From: Subtercola frigoramans
GTDB taxonomy: Bacteria > Actinomycetota > Actinomycetes > Actinomycetales > Microbacteriaceae
DNA: 64,000 bases
Assembly: GCF_016907385.1 (NCBI RefSeq)
Contig: NZ_JAFBBU010000001.1
Coordinates: 1,240,001-1,304,000 of the forward strand
Direction of reading: 5' to 3'
Shown piece by piece: positions 7,859-19,653 of this stretch. The notes under the pieces were generated by a model, which ran no database searches, was not told where the DNA came from, and was given only the letters and a program-made list of their open reading frames with translations. The stretch's first letter is position 1; the number at the start of each line of letters is the position of its first letter. The translations under genes were made by a program, and so were the position numbers.

Positions 7859-9625
7859 GCGGCGGCGCATCAACGCCAGTGCGGCCAGGGCTGCGAGGAG
7901 GGAGAGCACGAGCATCCAGATACCGCCTGTCCAGTCGGTGTTGGAGCCCGTGGTCACAGGGGTGTGCGTGAAGGGCGAGGTGTTGCGCAACCACTCGGGG
8001 AGCCCGAGTGCCGCGCCATACAGTCCGAAAACGATTCCTGCCGTCAGAGTGCCCCAGCCGATCGCTGCTGTCGCGCGGGGCAGCAGCGTGAAGACCAGGG
8101 CGAGACCGCAGAGATACACGAGAGCGACCGGTAGCTGGGCCACAGTGCTCAGGAGGATGCTCTGCCACGCGTCGGGGTACCCGGAACCGTTGAGCAGCAG
8201 GGCGGCCGGAATCGCCGCGGCCAGCAGCACGATGACGACGGCGGCAAGACCCACGCTGAGGTAGCCCAGGAGATAACGCACACGCGAGACAGCTGACGCA
8301 AGCACGAGTTCGGCGGTACCCCTGGCCTCCTCCTGGCGTAACCGGATGATCGACTGGATGGCGCTCCCCGCCGCGAGGATGCCGGCGAAGCCGAAGATTG
8401 CGGAGATGAACATCTTCATGACGTCGTTCGTGTCACCGGGCGCTATGAGCTTCAGCGCGGCGGTGATCGACGAGTCGGTCGACACGGCGGAGAGCATGGC
8501 CGGGCCCAGCGTGCCGACGATTGCCCCGAGTACGGCGGAGCCCAGTGCCCAGCCGGTGATCGTCGGCCAGTGCAGGCGCCAGGCCAGGGCTGTCGGGCCG
8601 GAGAGCCAGCTGTGGGCCGTGGTGCGACCCGTTCGGGCCGCGAAGAGGCTGGCCCCGACGTCACGCGAGGACTGCACGACGAGCGCCAGAGCGACTAGGC
8701 CCGCAACCACGACGACATCGAGCAGCAGCGGCAGGGCCGTGGGCTGGGTGAACGGATGGGTCTGCTGGCCCCAGCCGATCGGCGAGAGCCAGACGGGCCA
8801 GGCCGCGGCGACCGCGGTGCCGTCGGGTGAGACAGCACCGGTTGCGTTGCCGATCCCGGCTGCGAGGTAGGCGAAGCCGACGAAAGCTGCCGAGATGCCG
8901 TTGGCGCCCCTCGATGTGCTGACGAGCTGGGAAACGATGAGCGCCACAGCCATCGAGGTGAGCCCCACCCCGGCCACGCTGGCCCCGGCCAGGACTGAGC
9001 CCCACACCGCTGACGACGGCGTGGGTGACGTCGAGGTGAGGGAGTCGGCCAGAGCCTGGAGCGCGGTCGCATTCTCCGCCCCCGCCGCAGACGGGTCACT
9101 CGAGTTCACGACGTTCTCCGGGTTGCCGCCGGCCGCCAGATAGCCCACGGCCACGGCGATGCCGAGGACGAGGTTCGCGCCCGTCGCGAGGACCAGGGTT
9201 GCGAGGGTGGGAACGCGGCGCGACGCAGGAGTCGCGCCGATGAGTTCGGCGCGACCGGATTCCTCCTCTGCCCGCGTATGGCGGGTGACCAGGAACGTGC
9301 TCATGAAGCCGGCCAGAAGGCCCAGGAAGGAGAAGAGTTCGAAGACCCCGAATCCGCCGTTCGAGATGCCGTCAGGAAGCCCGCGCAGCATGAGGAGAAC
9401 AGGATTTGCGGTGGCAACCTGCAGAATGCTGACGCGGCTCACCGCTGAGGGGAAAGTGGTGTTGACGGAGGCGAGCGAGGCATAGGCGAGCAGGCTGATT
9501 CCCGCGATCCAGATGATGAGCTGCACGCGGTCGCGCCTGGCCCTCTGGGCGAAGAGGATGCCGACCGACTCTCGTTCGAGCTGTCGTTCGACGTGTCTTT
9601 TGAGCTGTTGTTCGACGCTGTTCAC
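7847..9625 (-). CDS. ABC exporter permease (ABC-2 / tetronasin-type, two fused halves)
   Basis: 592 residues with about 12 hydrophobic segments in two similar halves. Each half has the motif around EE.GRAELIGATPASR (residues about 118-131) and RQEEARGTAELVLASAVSR (about 428-446), typical of large actinobacterial ABC-2 permeases related to tetronasin and polyketide exporters. The ATG overlaps the stop of the ATPase gene by four bases, so both are one exporter. Substrate unknown; drug, lipid or peptide export are all possible. The 3' end, including the stop codon, lies inside an 18-bp tandem array. Confidence 0.9.
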   Translation of the reverse strand: MNSVEQQLKRHVERQLERESVGILFAQRARRDRVQLIIWIAGISLLAYASLASVNTTFPSAVSRVSILQVATANPVLLMLRGLPDGISNGGFGVFELFSFLGLLAGFMSTFLVTRHTRAEEESGRAELIGATPASRRVPTLATLVLATGANLVLGIAVAVGYLAAGGNPENVVNSSDPSAAGAENATALQALADSLTSTSPTPSSAVWGSVLAGASVAGVGLTSMAVALIVSQLVSTSRGANGISAAFVGFAYLAAGIGNATGAVSPDGTAVAAAWPVWLSPIGWGQQTHPFTQPTALPLLLDVVVVAGLVALALVVQSSRDVGASLFAARTGRTTAHSWLSGPTALAWRLHWPTITGWALGSAVLGAIVGTLGPAMLSAVSTDSSITAALKLIAPGDTNDVMKMFISAIFGFAGILAAGSAIQSIIRLRQEEARGTAELVLASAVSRVRYLLGYLSVGLAAVVIVLLAAAIPAALLLNGSGYPDAWQSILLSTVAQLPVALVYLCGLALVFTLLPRATAAIGWGTLTAGIVFGLYGAALGLPEWLRNTSPFTHTPVTTGSNTDWTGGIWMLVLSLLAALAALALMRRRELQ

Positions 9626-10671
9626 GGCTGGGCCAGTGCGGGCGGTGCGGCCGGGGCGTCGCCGTAGTGATGCAGGAAGAGCTCCTCGAGCGACGGCGGT
9701 GCGATCGTCAGTCCGGTGACCTCGAGATCGGCCAGCTGGGGGAGAGCCGCGACGAGCTGCGTCGAGTCGACGGTGAGGAACACGCGGCCGTCGGCGGTTC
9801 GCAGATCGTGGACGTTCGTCAGGGTGGCGAGCCGGGCATCCGTCATGCCTGCCGAGGAGAACGAGACCTCGGTGCGCGTCAGATGACGGAGGTCAGCGAG
9901 CGTTCCGGTCTCGACGGTCGCACCTGCCCGGATGATGGTGACCCTGTCGCAGAGCTCTTCGACCTCGGAGAGGATGTGGCTGGACAGCAACACGGCGGCG
10001 CCGTCGTTCGTGACCCGGGTGACTTCGCGGGCGAACACCGACTCCATCACCGGGTCGAGCCCCGACGTCGGTTCGTCGAGAATGTAGAGCTCGGCTGGGG
10101 TGGCGAAGGCGGCGATGAGGGCGACCTTCTGCCTGTTGCCCTTCGAGTAGGCGCGGCCCTTCTTGCCCGGGTCGAAATCGAACGCGTCGATGAGGGCATC
10201 CCGTCGGCGCACGGCGTCACGCTCGTCGGAGGTTCTTCGTGCGGCCGAATCGTGCACGTGCCCGTGCCTATGCGCATGCCCGTGCCCATGCCCGGGACCG
10301 CGAACGGCGCGGAGGCGGGTGAGCAGGTCGATCGCCTCGCCGCCGGTGAGGTTCGGCCAGAGGGTGACGTCACCCGGAACGTAGGCGATGCGGCGATGCA
10401 GCGAGACGGCCGCCGCCCACGGGTCCTCGCCGAAGACCTCGACGCTGCCACCGTCGGCGCGGGCGAGGCCGAGCAGGATGCGGATGGTCGTGGACTTGCC
10501 AGACCCGTTCGGTCCGAGGAATCCGTGCACTTCGCCGGGGGCGACACTCAGGTCGAGGCCGTCGAGTGCGGTCACCCGGCCGAATCGTTTGACGAGCCCG
10601 CGGGCATGGATGACCGGCAGAGGTGACTCCCCTCCGTGGGCGTTGTCGGCCCTTGCCGTCTCTGGGTTCAT
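9622..10671 (-). CDS. ABC exporter ATP-binding protein with a histidine-rich insert
   Basis: 349 residues. Walker A is GPNGSGKST (53-61), the Walker B region LYILDEPTSGLDP (about 195-207). The usual signature is replaced by YSKGNRQKVAL (about 175-185), a variant common in this exporter subfamily. Between Walker A and the signature, residues 127-140 read GHGHGHAHRHGHVH, a run that could bind Zn, Ni or Cu and is absent from typical CcmA-like ATPases. GGAGAA six bases before the ATG is a good ribosome site. It pairs with the permease downstream. Confidence 0.92.
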   Translation of the reverse strand: MNPETARADNAHGGESPLPVIHARGLVKRFGRVTALDGLDLSVAPGEVHGFLGPNGSGKSTTIRILLGLARADGGSVEVFGEDPWAAAVSLHRRIAYVPGDVTLWPNLTGGEAIDLLTRLRAVRGPGHGHGHAHRHGHVHDSAARRTSDERDAVRRRDALIDAFDFDPGKKGRAYSKGNRQKVALIAAFATPAELYILDEPTSGLDPVMESVFAREVTRVTNDGAAVLLSSHILSEVEELCDRVTIIRAGATVETGTLADLRHLTRTEVSFSSAGMTDARLATLTNVHDLRTADGRVFLTVDSTQLVAALPQLADLEVTGLTIAPPSLEELFLHHYGDAPAAPPALAQP

Positions 10672-10779
10672 GTGTGTTCTCCAGCCCTCGTGCGGCCAGA
10701 CTACTCTCGGGGCGGCTATGCAATTCGGGCCTTTGGGCCCACCCGAGCCTCAGCTAGGGCGAAGCAGTTCGTCCCGGCC

Positions 10780-11136
10780 TCAGTTCAGGTGGTGATCGCG
10801 CACCTCAGTCTCAGACAGCACGTGGCCCATGTGGTGCGCAGGGGGTTCCGGCAGGAAGTTCAGGCCGCTGCCACTGTTCGCCGACTCCATCAATGCGTCG
10901 ACCCACTCCCTGTTGATCGAGGGGATCCGCGACCCGAAATAGCGGTAGCACAGGGTGCTGCTGGGGTCGAGCCAGATGGAACTGCGACCACTTCCTGTTT
11001 CGGGGGCATCGTTCCAGGAGAAGACGAAGCTCTCGTGCCTGCGAAGCTTCGCGGTGATGACGATCTGGAGGTGCTGCAGTGCCCGGTCATCGAACTTGAT
11101 CTCGATGCCGGGGCTTCCGTAAAGCAGAAGACCCAT
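10780..11136 (-). CDS. DUF7882-type small protein
   Basis: 118 residues. MGLLLYGSPGIEI, FDDRALQHLQIVI and KLRRHESFVFSW match the short family now called DUF7882, frequent in Microbacteriaceae and often misnamed ATP-dependent DNA ligase. No catalytic ligase lysine motif is present, and the function is unknown. It stands alone between the ABC exporter and sdaA on the minus strand. An AGGGGG stretch lies about ten bases before the ATG. Confidence 0.8.
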   Translation of the reverse strand: MGLLLYGSPGIEIKFDDRALQHLQIVITAKLRRHESFVFSWNDAPETGSGRSSIWLDPSSTLCYRYFGSRIPSINREWVDALMESANSGSGLNFLPEPPAHHMGHVLSETEVRDHHLN

Positions 11137-11151
11137 CAGTCAACGCCCCCT

Positions 11152-11183
11152 CTTACCCACGCCCGCTCTGACCCACGCCCGCT
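11152..11183. repeat. 16-bp tandem duplication 5' of the DUF7882 gene
   Basis: cttacccacgcccgct and ctgacccacgcccgct in direct succession, followed by a partial third copy. It lies in the gap between sdaA and the DUF7882 gene; no gene is seen in this gap (11137-11296). Confidence 0.6.
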
Positions 11184-11296
11184 CTCACCCCTGCGTGGTG
11201 GATGTGGCGGCCAGCGCGTCGGTGCGCTGTTCGTGTGGCATCACTCTATTGCGTGGCGGGCCAGAATGATCGACGGATTTGAGCGCTCCACCACGT

Positions 11297-12700
<1,404 letters not shown>

Positions 12701-12707
12701 GGGAGGG

Positions 12708-12713
12708 AGTGTA
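12708..12713 (-). promoter_or_regulatory. -10 hexamer TACACT of sdaA
   Basis: TACACT on the minus strand, seven bases before the sdaA ATG; this spacing predicts a leaderless transcript. No clear -35 is seen. Confidence 0.5.
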
Positions 12714-12824
12714 CGCGCAAGCCCTCACAGAGACAGATCCCGCCGTCAGAATTGCAGGCTACAATCGTGCGCACGCGGCGGTGTGGAGAAGCAAGAGCAC
12801 GCGCAGCCAGACGAGGGAGTTTCG

Positions 12825-13832
<1,008 letters not shown>

Positions 13833-13842
13833 GCGAGTTGCC

Positions 13843-15243
13843 ATGTCGAAGCTCCCGCGCCTGACCCTCCGTGGCTGGGGTTTCGTGAGCGTCGCCGTCG
13901 TGTTCTTCGTGGTGATGCAGGTTCTGCAGCACCGGGAATTCAGTTTCGTCGCGTTGTTTCTGCTTGCCCTTCCACTCATCGGCCTCGCCAGTGTCTCGCT
14001 GTACCGCCTGCCTCTGACTGTGGAGCGTCGGTTCCAGCCGGAACTCGCTCCAGCAGGATCACTCGTCACGGTGCGGTTGACGCTCCGGAACGAAGGGGTG
14101 CGTGCGGCGCCGGAGGCCAGCTGGTCGGATTCGGCCGAGGCGCCACTGGCACCCAGTGAGCCTGCCGAGCTGCCACTTCTTCGCGGATTCCGCTCCAGCC
14201 GATCCGACGCCCCCACTGCCCACGCCCTGAGCTACGAACGGAATGCCACGCATCGGGGTCACCATGCGATCGGGCCACTGGTACTGCTGCTCGTGGATCC
14301 CTTCGGCATGGCCTACCGCCGGGCATCCGTTGGCGCCACCGATGTGCTCACCGTGACGCCGTCTATCGTTCCGCTGCCGAGAGGAGCATTGCGGTTGGCG
14401 GCTGGCTCCGGCGCCGCCCAGCAGTCCCGACAACTCGGCAGCGGGGGAGAACACGACGTCATCTCGCGCAAGTACCAGACCGGCGACTCGATGCGCAGGG
14501 TGAACTGGTCTGCCACGGCGCGGTTCGGTGAACTCATGGTTCGACAGGATGACCAGCAGAACGACCAGCATGCCGTCGTCATTCTCGATTCGTCGCGGCA
14601 GAGTTATCGCTCTGTCTCTGAACAGCGCTCTGTCTCTGGCCGCTCTGGGCGTGAACACCAGGGAGGCGGCTCCTGGTCGCCGGAGTTCGAATGGGCAGTC
14701 TCGATGGCCGCGTCGATCGGGGTGCATCTGCTCGAAGAAGGATTCCACGTGCGCGTGGTGGACAGCGCTCACCCTGAGGGTCGGCAATTCGAACCGGATT
14801 CGGCCGGTACGTTCGCCGATCTCCCCGGCGAACACGCTCTTCTGCTTCACTCCGCACAGGCCGACCTCGTCGACGCCGTCGATGTCGACTTCCGTCATGC
14901 GGTGACTCGCGACGACTCCGTTGCCGGCGACGCTCCGCCGCTCTTTGCTGTGGTGGGCCGGCTCGGGGCAACCTCGACCCAGACCCTGGCGGTGGCCGCT
15001 CGGCTGGCGTCGAGTGCTGTAGCGGTCATCGTCGTGCCGGGCGAGCATGTGGGGCCTGGTGGGCGCGCAGAGCCCGGCAAGCGAGAAGCATCTGGCGGGC
15101 GAGAAGCGCGCCGGGATCCCGACTGGGCCGTGGCGCTTCGCGATGTGCTCGAAGACTCCGGGTGGGTCGCCCAGATCGTCTCGAGTGACGACGCACCGTC
15201 ATCGGTGTGGGGGACCAGCAGTGGCGAGCGGCTGACACTGTGA
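13843..15243 (+). CDS. DUF58 domain membrane protein (MoxR partner)
   Basis: 466 residues. Two hydrophobic helices lie near the N-terminus (about 10-27 and 34-52), then a beta-rich region and the DUF58 signature RKYQTGDSMRRVNWSATAR at about residues 206-224, followed by a von Willebrand-like fold. With MoxR and a transglutaminase protein this is a standard envelope module whose exact job is unsettled. Two low-complexity stretches occur: an RSVSE/RSVSG repeat from an 18/15-bp array near 14608-14655, and a Gly/Arg/Glu stretch near 15058-15110. The stop codon lies in the first unit of the array that leads to the next gene. Confidence 0.92.
   Translation: MSKLPRLTLRGWGFVSVAVVFFVVMQVLQHREFSFVALFLLALPLIGLASVSLYRLPLTVERRFQPELAPAGSLVTVRLTLRNEGVRAAPEASWSDSAEAPLAPSEPAELPLLRGFRSSRSDAPTAHALSYERNATHRGHHAIGPLVLLLVDPFGMAYRRASVGATDVLTVTPSIVPLPRGALRLAAGSGAAQQSRQLGSGGEHDVISRKYQTGDSMRRVNWSATARFGELMVRQDDQQNDQHAVVILDSSRQSYRSVSEQRSVSGRSGREHQGGGSWSPEFEWAVSMAASIGVHLLEEGFHVRVVDSAHPEGRQFEPDSAGTFADLPGEHALLLHSAQADLVDAVDVDFRHAVTRDDSVAGDAPPLFAVVGRLGATSTQTLAVAARLASSAVAVIVVPGEHVGPGGRAEPGKREASGGREARRDPDWAVALRDVLEDSGWVAQIVSSDDAPSSVWGTSSGERLTL
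14608..14655 (+). repeat. 18/15-bp tandem array inside the DUF58 gene
   Basis: cgctctgtctctgaacag (14608-14625), cgctctgtctctggc (14626-14640) and cgctctgggcgtgaa (14641-14655), all in frame, giving the RSVSE / RSVSG insert. Confidence 0.7.
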
Positions 15244-15320
15244 CAGGCAAGATTGTGTTGGGCAAGACTGTGACGGGCAAGACTGTGACGGCAATACAGT
15301 GACGGCAATACAGTGACGAC
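15240..15320 (+). repeat. 15/14-bp tandem array linking the DUF58 stop to the transglutaminase start
   Basis: Units begin with GTGA at 15240, 15255 (GTGT), 15270, 15285, 15299 and 15313: three of 15 bases (gtgacgggcaagact type) and two of 14 (gtgacggcaataca), then the start of the next gene. The DUF58 TGA is in the first unit and the transglutaminase GTG opens the last. Each 14-bp change shifts which GTG is in frame. Confidence 0.85.
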
Positions 15321-17736
15321 CCTGGCACCGGCGCCCGGCCCGTCAACGCCCGGCCCGCGCCTGCCTCAGTCCTCCGATCATCGCGCGCACGGGCATCCGC
15401 ACCCCCCGCAGGGCTCGCACGGCACTCGGCACGACACGGAGCGCTCGCCCATTCGCGGCCGCGGGCGTCTCGCGTCGAGAGCCAGTCTGGGTGTGCTCAG
15501 TCTCGTGTTGTTCGTGCTGATCATTCTTCCGGTCGGCGGATTGTCTGCACTCCTCGCTGGCGACAACTGGTGGTGGAGCACGGTCGTGTTCGTGGCCCTG
15601 GTCCTCGGTTCTGCGGCACTGGTGCGGCTGCTCCCGCTGCCGGCTTTCCTCTCCTCCCTTGCCGCCTCCATCGCAGCCCTGCTGGCCTGGATGATCGGAA
15701 TCACCGTGGTGTTCGCACCCGGTACCGCCTGGGCGGGTTTCGTTCCGACCATCGAAACGGCCCGTGCCCTGCGATCCGGCCTCACCGCAGCCGGGGAGTC
15801 GATCGCGGTCCAAAGCATTCCCGCTGATCCCGTGCAGCCGATCGTTCTGCTGCTGGCCGTTTCCGTAGGCCTGCTGGCGCTGTTGGCCGATGCCCTGGTC
15901 TTCGCCCTCCGGATGCCCGCCCTGGCCGGTTTCGTGAGCATGGCCGTCTTCGCAGTGCCCTATGCCGTGCACCAACAGGATCTCGACGTGTGGCTCTTCG
16001 TTTCCACCTCCGCGGTCTATCTTGCGCTGTTGTGGGCGTGGGGGAGACTGGTGCACCGACCGCGCGGAAGACGAGGCCACACCGGCCTCCGGGCGTTGGC
16101 GTCAGGAGCGCTTGCGATGACGATCGCTGTGGCTCTGCCCGCATTCACCCCTGGGCTGACCCCTGAGTCGTTCCAGGCACCGACCCGGGGCCAACTGGCG
16201 TCGGTCTATTCCAGCGGAGTCGATCCGAGCATCCAGTTGAGCCAGGATCTGCGCCGCTCGAATCCGCTCCTCGCGCTGACGTACACCACGACGTCCGCAG
16301 ACGGCCTCTACCTGCAGCTGGTGACCCTGAGCTCCCTGATCGACGGGCCGTGGGAGCCGGAGACCGCAGGCACAGCGCACCCGCTCGAAGCCGGGTACCA
16401 GGCACCGACGGGTCTCGCACCCGATGTCGCGACCAGTGCCGTCACCACCACGGTCTCGGTCAGCGGACTACGGAGTGACTGGGTGCCGGTTCCCTACCCG
16501 GCAACCGGCATCACCGGGCTGACCGGCGATTGGATCCTGACGCCCGGCAGCCTCACCCTGACCGGTCAGGGGGCGGGTTCCCTCGGTCAGAACTACACGG
16601 TGTCAAGCCTCGAGGTGACGCCCACCGCAGCCCAGCTTGCGGCGGCGACAGGCCCGCTGCCGGGTGCAATCGCCGGTTTCACTGCCCTTCCCCGCGACAT
16701 CGCTCCCGTCATCGGCAACACCGCGCGGCTCGTGACGGCGTCGGCAGCGACCCCGTACGACAAGGCAGTGTCGCTGCAGCGGTACTTCACCTCCGGCGCG
16801 TTCCAGTACTCGGTGACCGCACCGGTCGAAGGTCACTACGACGGAGGAAACTTCGCCGCGGTGGCGACTTTTCTCTCGGCGAAGAGCGGCTACTGCATCC
16901 ATTTCGCGTCGGCCATGGCGGTGATGGCGCGCACCCTCGGAATCCCGTCACGCATCGCCATCGGCTACCACCCCGGCCAGGCGAGTGAGCACAACGCCGA
17001 CGGCACGTCGACCTTCCAGGTCTTCAGCGACCAGTTGCACGCCTGGCCGGAACTGTGGTTCGAGGGCATCGGGTGGTTGGCCTTCGAACCGACGCCCGGG
17101 CTCGGGATCGTGCCGCCCGACTATTCGTTGCCCAGCTACGCGATCACCGGGGCCGGTTCGCCCGCCCGTGACAGCGCTGGCAGTGCCCTGACTCCGACGA
17201 CGCCGAAGCCCGTCGCGGAGAAGGACACGGCCTCGAACCCGGTGATCGAGGCCCAGGCCCAGGCGCAATCGCAGGGGCGCGCGTGGCTGATCGCCCTGGC
17301 CGTGACGCTCGTCGTTGCACTTGCTGCCCTTGCTCCTGCGACCGTGCGGAGACTGAGGCGCCGCCGGCGGCTGTCAGCGATGATGCGAGCCCCGAACCCG
17401 GCGTCGCTGGGCTGGAGCGAGGTGTGCGACACGGCGAGTGACTACCGTATGGAGGTGTCGCACTCCGAGACGGCACGTGCCTTCGCGAATCGCCTGGCGG
17501 CGGTCTACCGCATGCCCCACGAGCCAGTTGCCGCCTTACTGACGGCCGTTGAGCGCGAACAGTTCGCCCGTCAGGGTGCTGGCGAGACCGGCGCAGACGA
17601 GCGAGCGGAGCTGGTCGAGGCCGTGCGGGCGATCATCCGGGCCATCAGTGCTCAGGCGAGTACAGCGGATGATCGGCGAGCCGTGTTCCTGCCTCTGTCG
17701 CTGTTGGCGGGTTTACCACTACTCTCGGGGGAATAA
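15313..17736 (+). CDS. TgpA-like transglutaminase-domain membrane protein
   Basis: 807 residues. After a basic Pro/His-rich N-terminus come about six membrane helices (to residue ~270), then a large extracytoplasmic part with a transglutaminase-like core: SGYCIHFASAMAVMARTLG (catalytic Cys), RIAIGY, and HAWPELWFEGIGWLAFEPTP (catalytic His and acidic residue). A final helix (about 655-675) and a cytoplasmic tail follow. It is the third member of the MoxR/DUF58/transglutaminase set, thought to act on cell-envelope substrates. The GTG start has no ribosome site; it is the first codon of a tandem-array unit, so the true start could be a nearby GTG. Confidence 0.92.
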   Translation: MTTLAPAPGPSTPGPRLPQSSDHRAHGHPHPPQGSHGTRHDTERSPIRGRGRLASRASLGVLSLVLFVLIILPVGGLSALLAGDNWWWSTVVFVALVLGSAALVRLLPLPAFLSSLAASIAALLAWMIGITVVFAPGTAWAGFVPTIETARALRSGLTAAGESIAVQSIPADPVQPIVLLLAVSVGLLALLADALVFALRMPALAGFVSMAVFAVPYAVHQQDLDVWLFVSTSAVYLALLWAWGRLVHRPRGRRGHTGLRALASGALAMTIAVALPAFTPGLTPESFQAPTRGQLASVYSSGVDPSIQLSQDLRRSNPLLALTYTTTSADGLYLQLVTLSSLIDGPWEPETAGTAHPLEAGYQAPTGLAPDVATSAVTTTVSVSGLRSDWVPVPYPATGITGLTGDWILTPGSLTLTGQGAGSLGQNYTVSSLEVTPTAAQLAAATGPLPGAIAGFTALPRDIAPVIGNTARLVTASAATPYDKAVSLQRYFTSGAFQYSVTAPVEGHYDGGNFAAVATFLSAKSGYCIHFASAMAVMARTLGIPSRIAIGYHPGQASEHNADGTSTFQVFSDQLHAWPELWFEGIGWLAFEPTPGLGIVPPDYSLPSYAITGAGSPARDSAGSALTPTTPKPVAEKDTASNPVIEAQAQAQSQGRAWLIALAVTLVVALAALAPATVRRLRRRRRLSAMMRAPNPASLGWSEVCDTASDYRMEVSHSETARAFANRLAAVYRMPHEPVAALLTAVEREQFARQGAGETGADERAELVEAVRAIIRAISAQASTADDRRAVFLPLSLLAGLPLLSGE

Positions 17737-17835
17737 CTGAGCCGTTAAGCAGCTGGCATTGAAGAATCGGGCCCTGGCACAAACAGGATCCGGATGCAGC
17801 AGTGGCAGGGCGCGACTCCTCACGAGAACGGCGGA

Positions 17836-19599
17836 ATGACAATGACTGCGGTTTCAGCACAGGGTGGTTCGGGGGCGGGCTCAGGGGGAAATCCAGGGGG
17901 AGGCCCGGGTACCGGCGCCGGAGCCGGTGAGAAGGGCCTGAAGACAGGTTCACTCGGGCTGGTCTCGAGCATCGTCGTCGGCATGGCGTCGACGGCCCCG
18001 GCGTACAGCCTCGCGGCCAGCCTCGGGTTCATCATCGCCAGCGGCGGGGCGCTCCTCGCGGGAGTGAAGGCCCCGGCCATCGTTCTGCTGGCGTTCGTGC
18101 CGATGTACCTGATTGCCGTCTCATACCAGGAACTCAACAAGGCGGAACCCGACTGCGGCACGACCTTCACCTGGGCCGCACGGGCCTTCGGCCCGAAGAC
18201 CGGCTGGCTCGGCGGCTGGGGCATCATCGCTGCCGACGTGATCGTGATGGCGAACCTCGCCCAGATCGCGGGGTCGTACTCGTTCACGTTCCTCGGTGAC
18301 CTCGGGCTCACCGGAGTTGCCGACCTGTCCAACGACGTCTTCTGGTCGACGGTGGTCGGTGTCGCGTGGATCGCCATCATGACCTACATCTGTTACCGCG
18401 GCATCGAGGTCTCCGCCCGGTTGCAGTACTTCCTGCTCGGCTTCGAGGTGATCATCCTGGTCGTCTTCGCCGTTGTCGCACTCGTTCGGGTCTACTCCGG
18501 TAACGCGGAGTCGTACTCCCTGGTTCCGCAGCTCGACTGGTTCCTGCCGACGGGGCTCGACTTCGGGACCGTGATCGCGCCGGCGATGCTCGTGGCGATC
18601 TTCATCTACTGGGGCTGGGACACGGCGGTCGCCTGCAACGAGGAGAGCGATGACCCGGGCAAGACGCCGGGCCGCGCGGCCGTCATCTCGACCCTGCTGC
18701 TGCTCGCGACCTACGCCATCGTCTCGACCGCATCGGTCGCTTTCGCGGGCGTCGGCACCGATGGCGTGGGCCTCGGCAACCCTGACAATGCCAGCGACGT
18801 CTTCAGCGCGATCGGCGCCCAGCTCTTCGGCGACAGCGTGCTCGGCCACATCATGATGCTGCTGCTGGCGGCCTCGATCCTGACCTCGGCCGCCGCGTCG
18901 ACGCAGACCACGATTCTGCCGACGGCCCGCACCGCTCTCTCGATGGCCGCCTACAAGGCCATCCCGCAGAAGTTCGCGCGCATCCATCCGAAGTTCCTCA
19001 CCCCGACCTGGGCGACGGTCGCCATGGGAATCATCTCGGTCGTCTTCTACTTGATCTTCACCTTCATCAGCCCCTCACTACTGTCGGCCCTGATCGGCTC
19101 GGTCGGCCTCATGATCGCGTTCTACTACGGGCTCACCGGTTTCGCCTGCGTCTGGTTCTACCGCAAGACGCTCACGACCTCGTTCCGCAACTTCATCATG
19201 CGTGGCGTGGTGCCGCTGCTCGGTGGGCTGATGCTCGCCGCCGTGTTCGTCTTCGGCCTGTACAACTATGCGCAGCCCGAGTGGCTCGCCGATGACAACG
19301 GCGACAACGTGACGATCTTCGGCATCGGTGCGGTGGCAGTTGTGGGAATCGGGGCCATGCTGATCGGCGTGGTCGTCATGATCGTCTGGTGGGCGCGTTC
19401 GCCCGACTTCTTCCGTGGCCTCACGCTCGAGAAGCGATCAGATGACCTCGTTCTCGCCACCACAGACGGTTTCGTCGCGAGGCTCGGCCTGCCAGACTCC
19501 GGCGATCGGCCGGTTGTGATCGCACCCGACCTGTTCAACCTGCCGCCGGGTGCCACGGCCGTCGACCCCGAGACGGGCGAGGAGTACAAGAAGCCCTGA
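17836..19599 (+). CDS. APC-superfamily amino acid/polyamine permease
   Basis: 587 residues with about 12-14 membrane helices. The first helix carries SIVVGMASTAPAYSLAASLG, the unwound substrate-binding segment type of APC transporters. Later parts such as EESDDPGKTPGRAAV match the same family. The N-terminus is a Gly-rich low-complexity tail ahead of helix 1. Substrate unknown; an amino acid is likely. The start at 17836 is chosen over an in-frame ATG at 17794 because of the nearby purine-rich GAGAACGGCGGA. The gene is convergent with the GH15 gene; the 164-base gap between them holds a 49-bp repeat. Confidence 0.92.
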   Translation: MTMTAVSAQGGSGAGSGGNPGGGPGTGAGAGEKGLKTGSLGLVSSIVVGMASTAPAYSLAASLGFIIASGGALLAGVKAPAIVLLAFVPMYLIAVSYQELNKAEPDCGTTFTWAARAFGPKTGWLGGWGIIAADVIVMANLAQIAGSYSFTFLGDLGLTGVADLSNDVFWSTVVGVAWIAIMTYICYRGIEVSARLQYFLLGFEVIILVVFAVVALVRVYSGNAESYSLVPQLDWFLPTGLDFGTVIAPAMLVAIFIYWGWDTAVACNEESDDPGKTPGRAAVISTLLLLATYAIVSTASVAFAGVGTDGVGLGNPDNASDVFSAIGAQLFGDSVLGHIMMLLLAASILTSAAASTQTTILPTARTALSMAAYKAIPQKFARIHPKFLTPTWATVAMGIISVVFYLIFTFISPSLLSALIGSVGLMIAFYYGLTGFACVWFYRKTLTTSFRNFIMRGVVPLLGGLMLAAVFVFGLYNYAQPEWLADDNGDNVTIFGIGAVAVVGIGAMLIGVVVMIVWWARSPDFFRGLTLEKRSDDLVLATTDGFVARLGLPDSGDRPVVIAPDLFNLPPGATAVDPETGEEYKKP

Positions 19600-19653
19600 C
19601 GCTGCGCCGAGCCGATTCGTCTGTGGGCTACTCAACCGGCGTGGGTGTTGGTT

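Noticed and set aside
10780-11136. ATP-dependent DNA ligase
   Set aside because: The name is attached to this small family in databases, but there is no nucleotidyl-lysine motif and the protein is far too short.
17737-17835. Riboswitch or small RNA before the APC permease
   Set aside because: No known aptamer pattern or strong conserved stem can be recognised by eye.
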